Shown piece after piece: positions 41,501-51,993 of a stretch of DNA of 64,000 bases. Under the pieces are notes generated by a model. That model did not search any database. It was not told the origin of the DNA and saw only the letters and a list, made by a program, of their open reading frames with translations. Position 1 is the first letter of the stretch. The number at the start of each line of letters is the position of its first letter. The translations under genes were made by a program, and so were the position numbers. This DNA comes from Dactylosporangium siamense (GTDB taxonomy: Bacteria > Actinomycetota > Actinomycetes > Mycobacteriales > Micromonosporaceae): the NCBI RefSeq assembly GCF_016862795.1, contig NZ_BONQ01000050.1, positions 1-64,000 on the forward strand. Reading direction: 5' to 3'.

Positions 41501-41911
41501 TCATCGAGCGTCGTGGCCTTGGGGTTGCCGCGCCCGGTCAATATAGAAGCTCCGTCTCGGGCCTCCCTCCGGAATCGGGTCCGACGCCGTGTTGCCGCGC
41601 ATCTGCCGCGACGGTGCGTTCCACCTTCTGGCGACTTCCTCTGGGCGCTGATGGCCGGACTCAAGACGGGTGCCGCTGCTGTCGGTGACTTGGGCGTCTC
41701 TTTCGTTCACCCAAACCGCGATGTTCGCGATGCCGGCCGCCCGGTCGTCGTCCTCGAAGCGGTCGACGGTCAAGGCTGCCTCGTCGTCATGGTCGGAGCG
41801 GACGTGGAACGTTTCGTCCGGTTTCAGCCAGCGGTCCTCTCCCAACGGCTCCAACCAGAGCACCAGCCACCCGGCGGAGTCGTTGTGTACTTCCATGATC
41901 ACCATGAGCAC
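41501..41911 (-). CDS. Small conserved-type hypothetical protein
   Basis: 136 residues. The N-terminal half (MEVHNDSAGWLVLWLEPLGE; WLKPDETFHVRSDHDDEAAL; IANIAVWVNERDAQVTDSSG) is beta-rich and resembles a group of small actinobacterial proteins with a vWLEPWg-type strand. The C-terminal 35 residues are basic and low complexity and may be a run-on. Starts at 41911, 41905 and 41896 are all in frame. No signal peptide. Function unknown. The interval 41912-42117 holds no gene I can support. Confidence 0.5.
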   Translation of the reverse strand: MLMVIMEVHNDSAGWLVLWLEPLGEDRWLKPDETFHVRSDHDDEAALTVDRFEDDDRAAGIANIAVWVNERDAQVTDSSGTRLESGHQRPEEVARRWNAPSRQMRGNTASDPIPEGGPRRSFYIDRARQPQGHDAR

Positions 41912-42117
41912 ACTGTAGGCTCAGCGGCGCTCTGCGGCAGACGCGTCCCGGAGCAGCGCCGAAACCATGGCACGGCGGGCGCCTGTGTCCATGGACATCA
42001 ACATCCACGAGGTCCAGTTGCACCCGCTTCGCACTCCGACCCACCCGCCGACGATGGCACCCAGTGAGCGAATCGTGGCGGATCAGTGCTCTTTGGATCG
42101 CCCGGTCGTCATCCGCC

Positions 42118-42642
42118 TCATGCCTGATCCTGCGCACGTTCGGGTCGGTCGCCGTGGATTTCGGCATGCATTGCTTGGACGAGCTGGTGGTACAACTTCG
42201 TGCACTCCGGTTGTCCGGCCCGGTCCGTGCCGGACGCCATGCGCGGCAACAGGTTCCACAGCGCGCGGTCATAGGTGTCGAGCACCTCTCGGACGGGACC
42301 GGTTGCGAGCAGCATGGTCTCGACCCGCACGGTCTCGTTGTCGGTGAGCGGACCGCGCAACTCCGCCGGCGGCCGGGCGATCACATCGGCCAGGTCCAGC
42401 GGAGCTTCGCTGCGCTGCCGGTGCAGGGTATTCGCTGTGTCGAACAGCCGCTGGGCCGTCACCAGATACCGTGCGTAGACTTCCCGGCGGGTGGCTCGCA
42501 GTTCCCGCTCGGAGGCGAAACGTTGCTCCAGGCGCAGGCGTTCCTGCTGCCAGCGATGGCTGAGCATGGCGGTGATGAGCCCGACCGCCGCCGTCACGAG
42601 CACACCGCCGAGCGTCCCGACGACTGTCAACCACCCCGCCAT
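42118..42642 (-). CDS. Small membrane-anchored coiled-coil protein (family member 3 of 3)
   Basis: 174 residues of unknown function. N-terminal membrane helix (LTVVGTLGGVLVTAAVGLIT, about 5-24), then a long charged helix (HRWQQERLRLEQRFASEREL) and TRREVYARYLVTAQRLFDTA. Closest in pattern to the protein at 3555-4127, which shares a membrane helix, E-R-x2-R-R-x-Y/V-x-R-Y-L and a following helix. Stand-alone gene. The 206 bases on its 5' side (42643-42848) contain no gene I can support. Confidence 0.7.
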   Translation of the reverse strand: MAGWLTVVGTLGGVLVTAAVGLITAMLSHRWQQERLRLEQRFASERELRATRREVYARYLVTAQRLFDTANTLHRQRSEAPLDLADVIARPPAELRGPLTDNETVRVETMLLATGPVREVLDTYDRALWNLLPRMASGTDRAGQPECTKLYHQLVQAMHAEIHGDRPERAQDQA

Positions 42643-42848
42643 GACGTCATCAAATCATTTCGATACCACCGCAGTCGACGTACTTCCGCCCCGACAGTCT
42701 GTGCGATGAAGGCGTCCGGTGTCGCAGCCAACAGTCGGTTCCGGGGCGACCGAGCGGGGGGTGTCGTGGACGAGCTCCGGGCGTCGCGCCGTGATGGACT
42801 TCCGGCCGACTCGCCTTGTGGACAGAACAGGAAGCTGCGGCATTTCGT

Positions 42849-43454
42849 TCAGTCCTGTGTCTGGCAGCCCGGCGAGCCCGGCTGCGCAGCGATGCCGAAA
42901 TGTGTGATGGTCATGTCGGCCACGTCGGCGGGACTCCGCCTGGTGTTGTCGATGCGCAGGTAGTCGGTACGGTCGTCGAACCTGCCGCCCGAGCCGAGGC
43001 GGTACTGCTGATCCAGTTCGAGCAGGTTGCGCTCCGAGAAGGCGACATCCCGCTTGGACGGCTTCTCCGCCAGGCGTGACACGCCGCGATTCCGCTGGAG
43101 CCGTTCCTCCTGGCTGGCCTCGAGCTCAAGGAAGAGGACCCGGCCGCCGCGTCGTCTGAACGGCTCCGCGAAGCCGTCCACTGCCACCTCGTCCTCGGGA
43201 AGGTCGAACGCCCAGACCAAGGTGAAGATCAGTCCGGGCAGATCGCTGGCCGCCACCTCTTCGATCAGGTCGCGACGGAACCCGTCAACCAGCCGCCCGA
43301 ACGGCGGACTACCGAACGGGAAGAACCGAAGCACCGGCTCGATCGCCATGTGGTTGTGGAACAGCCGCAGGCTGGTCCGGGCGGCGATCTGCTCGCCAAC
43401 GGTCATCTTTCCCACGGCCGGCGGCCCGACGATGAAGAGCAATGTCCCGGTCAC
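42849..43454 (-). CDS. P-loop kinase-like / AAA-type nucleoside-triphosphatase
   Basis: 201 residues from GTG 43454 (GGCGAGG upstream). Begins TGTLLFIVGPPAVGKMTVGE with a Walker A GPPAVGKMT at residues 9-17, the position expected for shikimate- or adenylylsulfate-kinase-type small-molecule kinases. ARTSLRLFHNHMAIEPVLRF provides a substrate-lid-like region. GRVLFLELEASQEERLQRNR resembles the Arg-rich lid of nucleotide kinases, followed by KPSKRDVAF. Substrate unknown; similar proteins are annotated as AAA-family ATPases. Stand-alone gene. Confidence 0.75.
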   Translation of the reverse strand: MTGTLLFIVGPPAVGKMTVGEQIAARTSLRLFHNHMAIEPVLRFFPFGSPPFGRLVDGFRRDLIEEVAASDLPGLIFTLVWAFDLPEDEVAVDGFAEPFRRRGGRVLFLELEASQEERLQRNRGVSRLAEKPSKRDVAFSERNLLELDQQYRLGSGGRFDDRTDYLRIDNTRRSPADVADMTITHFGIAAQPGSPGCQTQD

Positions 43455-43540
43455 CTCGCCAACGCTAGCCGTCCTCAACCGTACGATCGAGGCATTTACC
43501 GACCGGCCGCGTCGACGCGGCAACCGCCCGCTGGCCCGGT

Positions 43541-44308
43541 TCAGGGGCTCAGCTCGCCGACCGCTTTGAGTGCCTCCTCGAGTGCGGCCTCGGCCGGCGG
43601 ATCGGGCAGCGTGCCCCGGCGTGCGGCGAGCCTTGCGAGGAGGTCCGGCCGGGCCAGCCAGTCGGTTACCTGGCCGGGGCCGGGCCTGACGGTACCGTAG
43701 ACACCCCCGGGTCTGCCGACCTGGAGGAACGCGTTCCACGCGCGTTCCCCGCTCCGGATGCGGGCGACCTCTCGGGCATATTCGGCGAGGTTGGCGAGCG
43801 TGGTCGCGTCGCCGGAGCGCTCCCAGTGCCTGAGGTACGGGCTGAGATCGTCCTCGATCAGCATGATCCCGGTCAGGACGGGCTCGAAGTGAGCCAGGTG
43901 CACGCCTTCGGCGAGGGCGGTCCGCCAGTGCACCATCGCCAGATCCCGCACCGCTGCCTGCTCGGCGGCCGGCCAGGTGGTGAATGCGCCGTACGCAAGG
44001 TGTCCGTAGACGATCTCGACATCCGGAAACTCGAAGCCTTCCGTTGCGGCAATCTCCAGGATCCGGGGGAGAAAGTGCTTCAGGTCGTCGAGGTCACCCC
44101 ACAACATCAGCGAGTCCGCGACGTACTGCTCGAGGTCGTCGGGGGTCAGGTCGCGCAGCGGCACCCGATGCAGCGCCCGTTCCTCGTCGGCCGTGTGGCA
44201 GTGCAGGCACGGGTCGGTCCATTCCCGCAGCGGGTAGCCGGCGAAGCTCTCATACAGCAGCGTCACGGCCTCGCCGAGCATCCGGCTGGTCTGCTCGACC
44301 TCATCCAT
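43541..44308 (-). CDS. Hypothetical helical protein with CxxC motif
   Basis: 255 residues, not recognised. ATG 44308 (MDEVEQTSRMLGEAV). A CLHCHTADEERALHRVPLRD segment near residue 34 has a CxxCH pattern that could bind zinc or haem. The rest is predicted helical (YVADSLMLWGDLDDLKHFLP; HLAYGAFTTWPAAEQAAVRD; HFEPVLTGIMLIEDDLSPYL). No signal peptide, so CxxCH is more likely metal-binding than cytochrome c. Function unknown. Confidence 0.68.
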   Translation of the reverse strand: MDEVEQTSRMLGEAVTLLYESFAGYPLREWTDPCLHCHTADEERALHRVPLRDLTPDDLEQYVADSLMLWGDLDDLKHFLPRILEIAATEGFEFPDVEIVYGHLAYGAFTTWPAAEQAAVRDLAMVHWRTALAEGVHLAHFEPVLTGIMLIEDDLSPYLRHWERSGDATTLANLAEYAREVARIRSGERAWNAFLQVGRPGGVYGTVRPGPGQVTDWLARPDLLARLAARRGTLPDPPAEAALEEALKAVGELSP

Positions 44309-44478
44309 CGGCTCACCGTAGGCAACGCCGGCCGCTCCAGTCGAAGGCTTTTCGCTTCCCGCGCAGCGCGGCCGGCGGCAGGCACGGACGGCTGATCTTG
44401 GTGACAGTAGGCTGGCGGGTTCAACCGTGGAGATGCCATTGACAGGCGTAGGCAAGCTGACGTGACTGGAGGAATCGC

Positions 44479-44982
44479 ATGCTGATGTCCACCCTGGCCG
44501 AGCCGCCGGGTCTGGTGTACGAGGTAAAAGGGCTCGTCTTCGCGGATGCCAAACTCAACGCGATCGGCGGCGGCAACCTGCCGAAAATGGTCAAGTCTCT
44601 GGTGGAGCAGGCTCTGCAACTCGGCGCGAACGGGATCGTTGACATCAGGACCGCCGTGGGCGGCGACGCTGGATGTTGCGTGATGACCGGGACGGCCGTT
44701 CTGATCGGACATACACCGGGCACGCCGTACTTCGGTGCGCAACTGCTGGATGCCACCCGCGGCGTCCAGATCGGTGTTGTCGCCGCAGGAGGCCCCGCAG
44801 AACGGCACGGGCTGCGCCCGGGCGATGTCGCGACGCACGCGGCCGGCGACGCCCTGACCGACGCCGCCGAATTGATCGGAATCATCAGGGCAGCCAACCC
44901 TGGGGATCAACTTGCGCTGAAGGTATGGCGAGACGGGTCGACCGTGAGCCTCACCGTCGTGCTCGGTTCCAGACCGGACTGA
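44479..44982 (+). CDS. YbjQ/DUF74-like domain fused to a PDZ domain
   Basis: 167 residues. Residues about 12-80 (YEVKGLVFADAKLNAIGGGN ... LVEQALQLGANGIVDIRTAV ... CVMTGTAVLIG) match the YbjQ/UPF0145 fold: LGANGIVDIR and a closing strand with GTAV. Residues about 85-165 form a PDZ domain: RGVQIGVVAAGGPAERHGLR, PGDVATHAAGDALTDAAELI and LALKVWRDGSTVSLTVVLG, with the carboxylate loop near RGVQIG. ATG 44479 is used; GGAGG sits before it. There is no membrane segment. YbjQ proteins are pentameric with unknown function, and a PDZ partner is unusual. It converges on the septum-formation-type gene. Confidence 0.72.
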   Translation: MLMSTLAEPPGLVYEVKGLVFADAKLNAIGGGNLPKMVKSLVEQALQLGANGIVDIRTAVGGDAGCCVMTGTAVLIGHTPGTPYFGAQLLDATRGVQIGVVAAGGPAERHGLRPGDVATHAAGDALTDAAELIGIIRAANPGDQLALKVWRDGSTVSLTVVLGSRPD

Positions 44983-45057
44983 GCCGAACCGGCCCGTGGC
45001 GACGGCCGCGCCGAAACCCAAAAGTCCAGCTCGAGGGAATTGCTCCACGCGGCTCGG

Positions 45058-46047
45058 TCAGACCGGTAGTGGTTTCGTTCCGAGGCCCTTGATCGAGGCG
45101 CGGGCCTTCTTGCCCGGGTTGAACAGGGCGAAGCAGCGCACATAGCGGTCGCCCGCGTCCCACTGGAACTTGCTGACGCCTTCCCAGACGAGCCCGATGT
45201 CCACGCGGGCGTCGAACTGGGCCTGGGTGAGGCCCATGAACTTCGCGACGACCGGATAACACCGGTCGATCGTCCACTTCCTCAGGACGTCGTCGGCGGG
45301 GAACGTGCCGCTGCCGCTCACCTGGATGGTGCCGACGAACTCGGCCTCGTGCGGCGTCGTGCAGCCGACCGGGGTCAGCTCGCTCAGGTCGCCCCACCAG
45401 CCGTCGGACTTCGTGGTGCCCCGGACGTCCAGGCACTGGATCGCCTTCGGAGCGTCCCCGGCCAGCGCACCCTTCAGTGACCCGGAGTTGAACGACATCC
45501 GGCTGTACACATTGGTCAGCGCGAAGACCGAGCAGACATAGGAGCGCAGACCGCCCCGCCACGGCCCGGGCAGCGGCAGCTGGACGTCGATGCCGAGCAT
45601 GCCGTTGTGCCAATCGCCGCCGACGTAGTCGTTGACCGCCGCGCTGCAGGCGGTGTACGCCGCCTGGAACCCCGCGGAGCCCGCCGCCGGCGGCCCGGGC
45701 TCCTGCCCGTCGCTGCCCTCGACGGTGCCGACCAGCACGACCTCGAGCGTGTGCGCGCGCTCGCACTCGATCGGGGCGGCCCGCACGAACGCCGGGTCGA
45801 AGGACGTCTTCGACGGGCTGTCCAGGCACATCCCGACGCTCGGCACGTCGAACTTGGGCGCCGCCATCGGTTGCCAGTCGTCGAGCAGGTTGCCGTCGGT
45901 CCCGGCGACGGGCTTGCCGCAGCCCGACACCCCGAGCAGCACCCCGACCAGCACGGTGGCAATCGATGTTATCGTCCTATTTCCCCGTGAAACCACCGGG
46001 CGACTTTCCGCGACGGCGGCCGATCTTGTCAATGGCCGGTCAGCCAT
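45058..46047 (-). CDS. Lipoprotein with duplicated septum-formation-type domain
   Basis: 329 residues. A hydrophobic segment with lipobox (TVLVGVLLGVSGC, Cys near residue 43) suggests a lipoprotein; the true start may be GTG inside VVSRGNRTI rather than ATG 46047. Two similar Cys-containing modules follow: MCLDSPSKTSFDPAFVRAAP and IECERAHTLEVVLVGTVEGS, then IQCLDVRGTTKSDGWWGDLS and VGCTTPHEAEFVGTIQVSGS. Each has the C...D...C-x2-pH-x-E/hEVV pattern of the actinobacterial septum_form (PF13845-like) domain. Extracytoplasmic, role in envelope or division unproven. Confidence 0.72.
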   Translation of the reverse strand: MADRPLTRSAAVAESRPVVSRGNRTITSIATVLVGVLLGVSGCGKPVAGTDGNLLDDWQPMAAPKFDVPSVGMCLDSPSKTSFDPAFVRAAPIECERAHTLEVVLVGTVEGSDGQEPGPPAAGSAGFQAAYTACSAAVNDYVGGDWHNGMLGIDVQLPLPGPWRGGLRSYVCSVFALTNVYSRMSFNSGSLKGALAGDAPKAIQCLDVRGTTKSDGWWGDLSELTPVGCTTPHEAEFVGTIQVSGSGTFPADDVLRKWTIDRCYPVVAKFMGLTQAQFDARVDIGLVWEGVSKFQWDAGDRYVRCFALFNPGKKARASIKGLGTKPLPV

Positions 46048-46093
46048 TGCGCCGACCCCGAACGGACCGGACCGGGTGCGCCGGCGGAAGGCG

Positions 46094-46666
46094 TCAGCGC
46101 GCGTCGAGGACGTCGACGATGACGCGCAGCGCGCCGGCCGGCGCGTGCGGGTTCGCCTCTCGGTCGTACGTCATGTTCGGTGGGATGTCGAGCTGGACGC
46201 GGCTGCCGACCTTGACCCCGACCAGCCCGCGGTCCAGGCCCGCGATCACCTGGATCGTCCGTCCGAGCTGGCCCAGCCCGACAGCCACGTCAACGGTGGA
46301 CTTCCGCGACCACGTCGAGTCGATGACCTTGCCGTCACGCAGGGTGGCAATGACATAGTTCGTGGTGATCGTCTGGCCCGGCGTGACGGCCGCGCAATGG
46401 CCCAGAATCAGGACGATCACGGCCAATTCGTCCGGCTCGGTGGCACCCGCGGTGATTGTCGGCGCGGTCGCGAGGCGCTCGTCGAATCCGTCGCGCAGCG
46501 GCGGGAACGCGGCGCGTGGTTCGTGGCTGCAGGACGGATCGGCACTCGGACTCGGCGACGCGACCGCGTGCACGCCCGTCTGCGCCGGCCCGGGCTGCCG
46601 CGTGCAGGCCGCCGGTGCCGTGAGGAGCAGCACGGCGGCGACCAGCGGGCCGAAGCGAATGATCAT
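46094..46666 (-). CDS. FKBP-type peptidyl-prolyl isomerase lipoprotein
   Basis: 190 residues. Signal peptide with lipobox (LLLTAPAAC, Cys near residue 21), then a Ser/Pro-rich linker. The FKBP fold has ILGHCAAVTPGQTITTNYVI, RDGKVIDSTWSRKSTVDVAV, VIAGLDRGLVGVKVGSRVQL and IPPNMTYDREANPHAPAGAL, following the G-L-x2-G-L-x2-M-x-V-G-x-R pattern with D at the end of the first strand pair. Probably folds exported proteins at the membrane. Followed by the regulator gene at 46699 but on the same strand with only 32 bases between, so co-transcription is possible. Confidence 0.85.
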   Translation of the reverse strand: MIIRFGPLVAAVLLLTAPAACTRQPGPAQTGVHAVASPSPSADPSCSHEPRAAFPPLRDGFDERLATAPTITAGATEPDELAVIVLILGHCAAVTPGQTITTNYVIATLRDGKVIDSTWSRKSTVDVAVGLGQLGRTIQVIAGLDRGLVGVKVGSRVQLDIPPNMTYDREANPHAPAGALRVIVDVLDAR

Positions 46667-46698
46667 GCGGAGATGTATACAGGTCTGCCAGGCCGTCG

Positions 46699-47574
46699 TC
46701 AGTCGGCGGTCCGCACCGTGGCGTCGCGGGTCGCGGCCCAGGCGGCGAGCAGTTGCAGGCCGTCGCCGGAGGAGGAGCCCGGCTCGGCGGAGTACGTCAG
46801 GAGCACCAGCTGATCGTCGCCGGGCAGTTGGAACGCCTCGAAGTCCAACTCCAGGTCACCGACGGCCGGGTGGCGGAGACGCTTCACGCCGTAGCGGTGC
46901 GCGTAGACGTCCTGGGCGGCCCACAGGCCGCGGAAGGGTTCGCTGCGCATGGACAGCTCACCGATCAGGTTCACCAGGTGCTGGTCGTCCGGATGCTGGG
47001 CGGCGGCGGTGCGCAGCGCGGCGACCGCGGCCCGGGCCACCAGCGCCCACTCCGGGTAGAACGCCTGCGCGTGCGGGTTGAGGAAGGTGAACCGCGTCGA
47101 GTTCACCGGCAGGGCGGCGCCCGTGGCGAACATCGGCGCGTAGAGGGCCATGCCCAGCGGGTTCGCGGCCAGGATGTCGAAGCGGTGGTTGCGCAGGAAC
47201 GCCGGGACGCCGGTCATGGAGTCGAGCACCCGGCGGATCGTGGGCCGGATCTCGGGAGCCTTGTCCCGGCGGGCGCGGGTGCGGGCAGACTGGGGGCCGG
47301 CGGCGCGGGCGAGGAGGTGCAGGTGCGCGGTCTCGGTCTCGTTGAGTTGCAGCGCGCGGGCGACGCCGTCCAGGACGCTGTCGGAGACGCCGGCGAGGTT
47401 GCCGCGTTCCAGCCGGATGTAGTACTCGACGCTGACCCCGGCCAAGGCGGCGACCTCGCCCCGGCGCAGCCCGGCGACCCGGCGGCCACCATACGCGGGG
47501 ATTCCGGCCTGCTCCGGGGTCACCTTCGCCCGGCGTGAGCTCAGGAACGCGCGCACCTCGCTGCGATTGTCCAC
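46699..47574 (-). CDS. XRE-type regulator with MmyB-like ligand domain
   Basis: 291 residues from GTG 47574. The N-terminal HTH begins VRAFLSSRRAKVTPEQAGIP, then VAGLRRGEVAALAGVSVEYY and IRLERGNLAGVSDSVLDGVA, the standard actinobacterial HTH_31 form. The C-terminal MmyB-like (PAS-type) domain contains TGVPAFLRNHRFDILAANPL, FLNPHAQAFYPEWALVARAA and HPAVGDLELDFEAFQLPGDD. Such proteins control adjacent oxidoreductases in response to fatty-acid-like or redox ligands. Divergent from two aldo/keto reductase genes, its likely targets. Confidence 0.9.
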   Translation of the reverse strand: MDNRSEVRAFLSSRRAKVTPEQAGIPAYGGRRVAGLRRGEVAALAGVSVEYYIRLERGNLAGVSDSVLDGVARALQLNETETAHLHLLARAAGPQSARTRARRDKAPEIRPTIRRVLDSMTGVPAFLRNHRFDILAANPLGMALYAPMFATGAALPVNSTRFTFLNPHAQAFYPEWALVARAAVAALRTAAAQHPDDQHLVNLIGELSMRSEPFRGLWAAQDVYAHRYGVKRLRHPAVGDLELDFEAFQLPGDDQLVLLTYSAEPGSSSGDGLQLLAAWAATRDATVRTAD

Positions 47575-47709
47575 GTGCCCAAGGCTAAGCCGCTCACCCG
47601 GCGGGAGGGGGTCCCTGGCAGAACCCCTTTCAGCGGTGTCTCCCTGCCGGACGTGGGTAGGTGTTTGCTCGAAGGGACAACGAGAAGGGACAACGAAGGG
47701 AACACCACC

Positions 47710-48597
47710 ATGCGAGCCATCCCGCACCTGACGCTCAACAACGGCGTCGAGCTGCCCGCCATCGGGTTCGGCGTGTTTCAGACGCCGCCGGACGAGACCC
47801 GGACCGCGGTCGACGCCGCGCTGGCGGCAGGGTACCGGCACATCGACACCGCCGCCGCGTACAACAACGAGCGGCAGGTCGGCGAGGCGATCGCCAAGTC
47901 CGGCGTCGACCGCGCCGAGGTCTTCATCGAGACGAAGATCTGGATCAGTGACTACGGTTATGACGAGACGCTGCACGGCTTCGACAAGAGCGCCGGCAAG
48001 CTCGGCGTCGACCAGATCGACCTGCTCATCCTGCACCAGGCGCTGCCGTCGGAGTTCGGCAGGACCCTGGAGGCGTACCGGGCGCTGGAGACGTTGCTCG
48101 CCGGCGGTAGGGTACGAGCCATCGGCGTCTCCAACTTCATGGTCGAGCACCTCACGGCGTTGCTGGACAAGGCGACGGTCGTGCCGGCGGTGAACCAGAT
48201 CGAGGTGCACCCGTACTTCGCGCAGCGGCAGGTGCAGGCGTTCGGCGCGCGGCACGGCATCCTCGCACAGGCGTGGTCACCGATCGGCGGCATCACCTTC
48301 TACCGCGACAGCCCGCACACCAGCACCCTGCAGGACCCGGTGATCGGCGAGATCGCCGCGGCCACCGGCAAGACCCCGGCGCAGGTGATGCTGCGCTGGC
48401 ACCTGCAGCAGGGGCGTTCGGTGATTCCCAAGTCGACGAAACCGGCGCGCATCGCGGAGAACCTCGACGTCTTCGACTTCGACCTCACCGGCGAGCAGCT
48501 GGCCGCGATCGACGCCCTCGACACCGACACCCGTGGCGGCCCCGCGCCGGAGGCCATCACGATGGCGACCTTCGGCCGGCCGATCCCAGAAGCCTGA
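47710..48597 (+). CDS. Aldo/keto reductase (AKR5-like)
   Basis: 295 residues, ATG 47710. TIM-barrel NADPH-dependent reductase with catalytic tetrad Asp and Tyr in [18 protein letters not shown], Lys in [13 protein letters not shown], and His in [12 protein letters not shown]. Cofactor-binding segments are [40 protein letters not shown] and [16 protein letters not shown]. All key residues are present. Divergent from the XRE/MmyB regulator; the next gene starts 19 bases downstream. Substrate probably small aldehydes or ketones. Confidence 0.92.
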   Translation: MRAIPHLTLNNGVELPAIGFGVFQTPPDETRTAVDAALAAGYRHIDTAAAYNNERQVGEAIAKSGVDRAEVFIETKIWISDYGYDETLHGFDKSAGKLGVDQIDLLILHQALPSEFGRTLEAYRALETLLAGGRVRAIGVSNFMVEHLTALLDKATVVPAVNQIEVHPYFAQRQVQAFGARHGILAQAWSPIGGITFYRDSPHTSTLQDPVIGEIAAATGKTPAQVMLRWHLQQGRSVIPKSTKPARIAENLDVFDFDLTGEQLAAIDALDTDTRGGPAPEAITMATFGRPIPEA

Positions 48598-48616
48598 TCT
48601 ACCAGGAGGACACAGC

Positions 48617-50221
<1,605 letters not shown>

Positions 50222-50226
50222 TCCCG

Positions 50227-50997
50227 TCAGAGCGAGGTTTGCAGGACGTTGAGGGCTGCGGCGTGCACACCCGGCGCGGCGGCGACGTAGCCGGGGCTCG
50301 TGACGTCCCAGGGTCTGCCGTCGAAGTCGGTGACGATGCCGCCCGCCTCACGGACCAGGAGCACCGGACCGATGTGGGAGCGCACGTTTTCGAACTGCCA
50401 GTGCACGTCAGTGCGGCCCGCGGCGACCTGGGCGAGCTCGTGGCTCACCGGGACGGAAAGGCGCACGTACAGCGCGTGCTGCAGCATCGCGGTGATCGAG
50501 GCGCCGATGCGGTGCGCCACCGGAGCCGAGTGGCTGGGCCTGGCCTGACCGGTGCCGGTCAGGGCGACGCTCAGGTCGGTCTTCGCGGATACCGTCATCC
50601 GGGCGCCGTTGCGGAACGCGCCGCCGCCGGCCGTGGCGGTGAACAGCTCGCCGGTCAGCGGCGAGTGGAGCACCGCGAAGGCGGGCCGGCCGTCGCGCAC
50701 CAGCGTGACGCCGATGTTCCAGCCGGTCATCCCGTGCACGAGGTTGAGGTTGCCGCCGACGGGGTCGACGACCCAGCGTTCGCCGGCCGGCATCGGACCG
50801 GTCCCGTGTTCGTCGTCCTCCCAAGCGGCGGCGGGCAGGGCGGCCCGCAGGAAGTCGGCGACGGTGGCGTCGTTGCGCCGCAGGCCGGCGAACAGTTCGT
50901 CGCTGGTCGCGGCGCGGTTGTCGGGCGAAGAGAGGCGGAGCAGGCGGGCGCCGGCCTCCCTGACAAGCGCAGTGGTGCTGGTGAGCAGGTCGGTCAT
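50227..50997 (-). CDS. Inositol-monophosphatase-like protein with altered metal motif
   Basis: 256 residues with the FIG superfamily order: an acidic AAWEDDEHGTGPMPAG segment, WVVDPVGGNLNLVHG near residue 75, NIGVTLVRDGRPAFAVLHSP, and VLLVREAGGIVTDFDGRPWD near the C-terminus. In classical enzymes the second motif is DPxDGTxN; here the second Asp is Gly and Thr is Asn, so one metal site is weakened. The protein is either a variant subfamily or catalytically inactive. Divergent from a LysR regulator 66 bases away, which probably controls it and the NmrA-like gene. Confidence 0.78.
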   Translation of the reverse strand: MTDLLTSTTALVREAGARLLRLSSPDNRAATSDELFAGLRRNDATVADFLRAALPAAAWEDDEHGTGPMPAGERWVVDPVGGNLNLVHGMTGWNIGVTLVRDGRPAFAVLHSPLTGELFTATAGGGAFRNGARMTVSAKTDLSVALTGTGQARPSHSAPVAHRIGASITAMLQHALYVRLSVPVSHELAQVAAGRTDVHWQFENVRSHIGPVLLVREAGGIVTDFDGRPWDVTSPGYVAAAPGVHAAALNVLQTSL

Positions 50998-51063
50998 GAC
51001 TCAAGTCTTGGTTGCGCCGTCAGGTAAGTCCAATGCACTCTTGTGAAGCTAAGGTTTACCGTC

Positions 51064-51981
51064 ATGCAACTGGATCTCAACCTGTTGACCACGCTGGACG
51101 CCCTGCTGACGGAGGGCAGCGTGATGGGGGCGGCGGAGCGGCTCCACCTGTCCTCGCCCGCGGTCAGCCGCTCGCTCGGCCGGATCCGCAGGCTGACCGG
51201 CGACGACATCCTCGTGCGGACGGGCCGTTTCATGACCCCGACCCCGTACGCCCTGGCGGTCCGGGAGCAGGTGAGCGGGCTGATCCGGCAGGCGAACGCG
51301 GTGCTGGCGCCGAGCCGCGACCTGGACCTGGCGGCGTTGGAGCGCACCTTCACGCTGCAGTGCCACGACGCGCTGACCACCGCGGTCGCGCCCCTGCTGC
51401 TGGCTTCGATCGCCGCGCAGGCCCCGGGTGTACGGCTGCGGTTCCTCACCGAGACGGCGGTGGACACCGATGACCTCCGGCACGGCCGGGTGGACCTGGA
51501 GATCGGCGCAACCACCCCGGAACTGCCGGAGGTCCGGACCGAAACCGTCGGTCACGACCGCCTCGTCGTGGCGCTGCGCGCAGACCACCCGTGCGTCGGG
51601 CGCCTGGACCTGGAGTCGTACGCGGCCCAACCGCACCTGCTCGTCTCCCGTCGCGGGCGGTTGAGCGACCCGGTGGACGAGATGCTCGCATCGCACGGCC
51701 TGCGCCGCCGGGTGCTGGCGGCGGTCGGCACCACCGCGGCGGCCCTGCACGTCGTCAGCCGCGGCGACGCGCTGCTGACCGTGCAGGACGTCATGTGCCG
51801 GCCGCTGATCGCGGCGTTCGGGCTGACCACCGAACCCCTGCCCGAACCCCTGGGCCTGCCGTCGCCGCCGATCGTGTGCAACTGGCATCAGCGGTACGAC
51901 ACGGACCCCGGCCACGCGTGGCTGCGCGCGCAGGCGCGGGACGTGCTGCGAACGATCCTGGCCGCGGCCGAGGCGCCGTGA
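51064..51981 (+). CDS. LysR-family transcriptional regulator
   Basis: 305 residues from ATG 51064, with TTTACCGT immediately upstream (leaderless type). The N-terminal winged HTH is LDLNLLTTLDALLTEGSVMG, AAERLHLSSPAVSRSLGRIR and DDILVRTGRFMTPTPYALAV. The sensor domain includes LERTFTLQCHDALTTAVAPL, RLRFLTETAVDTDDLRHGRV, DLEIGATTPELPEVRTETVG and ALHVVSRGDALLTV. NodD/PcpR-like subgroup. Divergent from the phosphatase-like/NmrA-like pair, its likely target. Confidence 0.92.
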   Translation: MQLDLNLLTTLDALLTEGSVMGAAERLHLSSPAVSRSLGRIRRLTGDDILVRTGRFMTPTPYALAVREQVSGLIRQANAVLAPSRDLDLAALERTFTLQCHDALTTAVAPLLLASIAAQAPGVRLRFLTETAVDTDDLRHGRVDLEIGATTPELPEVRTETVGHDRLVVALRADHPCVGRLDLESYAAQPHLLVSRRGRLSDPVDEMLASHGLRRRVLAAVGTTAAALHVVSRGDALLTVQDVMCRPLIAAFGLTTEPLPEPLGLPSPPIVCNWHQRYDTDPGHAWLRAQARDVLRTILAAAEAP

Positions 51982-51993
51982 ACCGGGCAGCCG

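Noticed and set aside
43541-44308. Cytochrome c because of a CxxCH motif
   Set aside because: No signal peptide or maturation context; a zinc site or chance is more likely.
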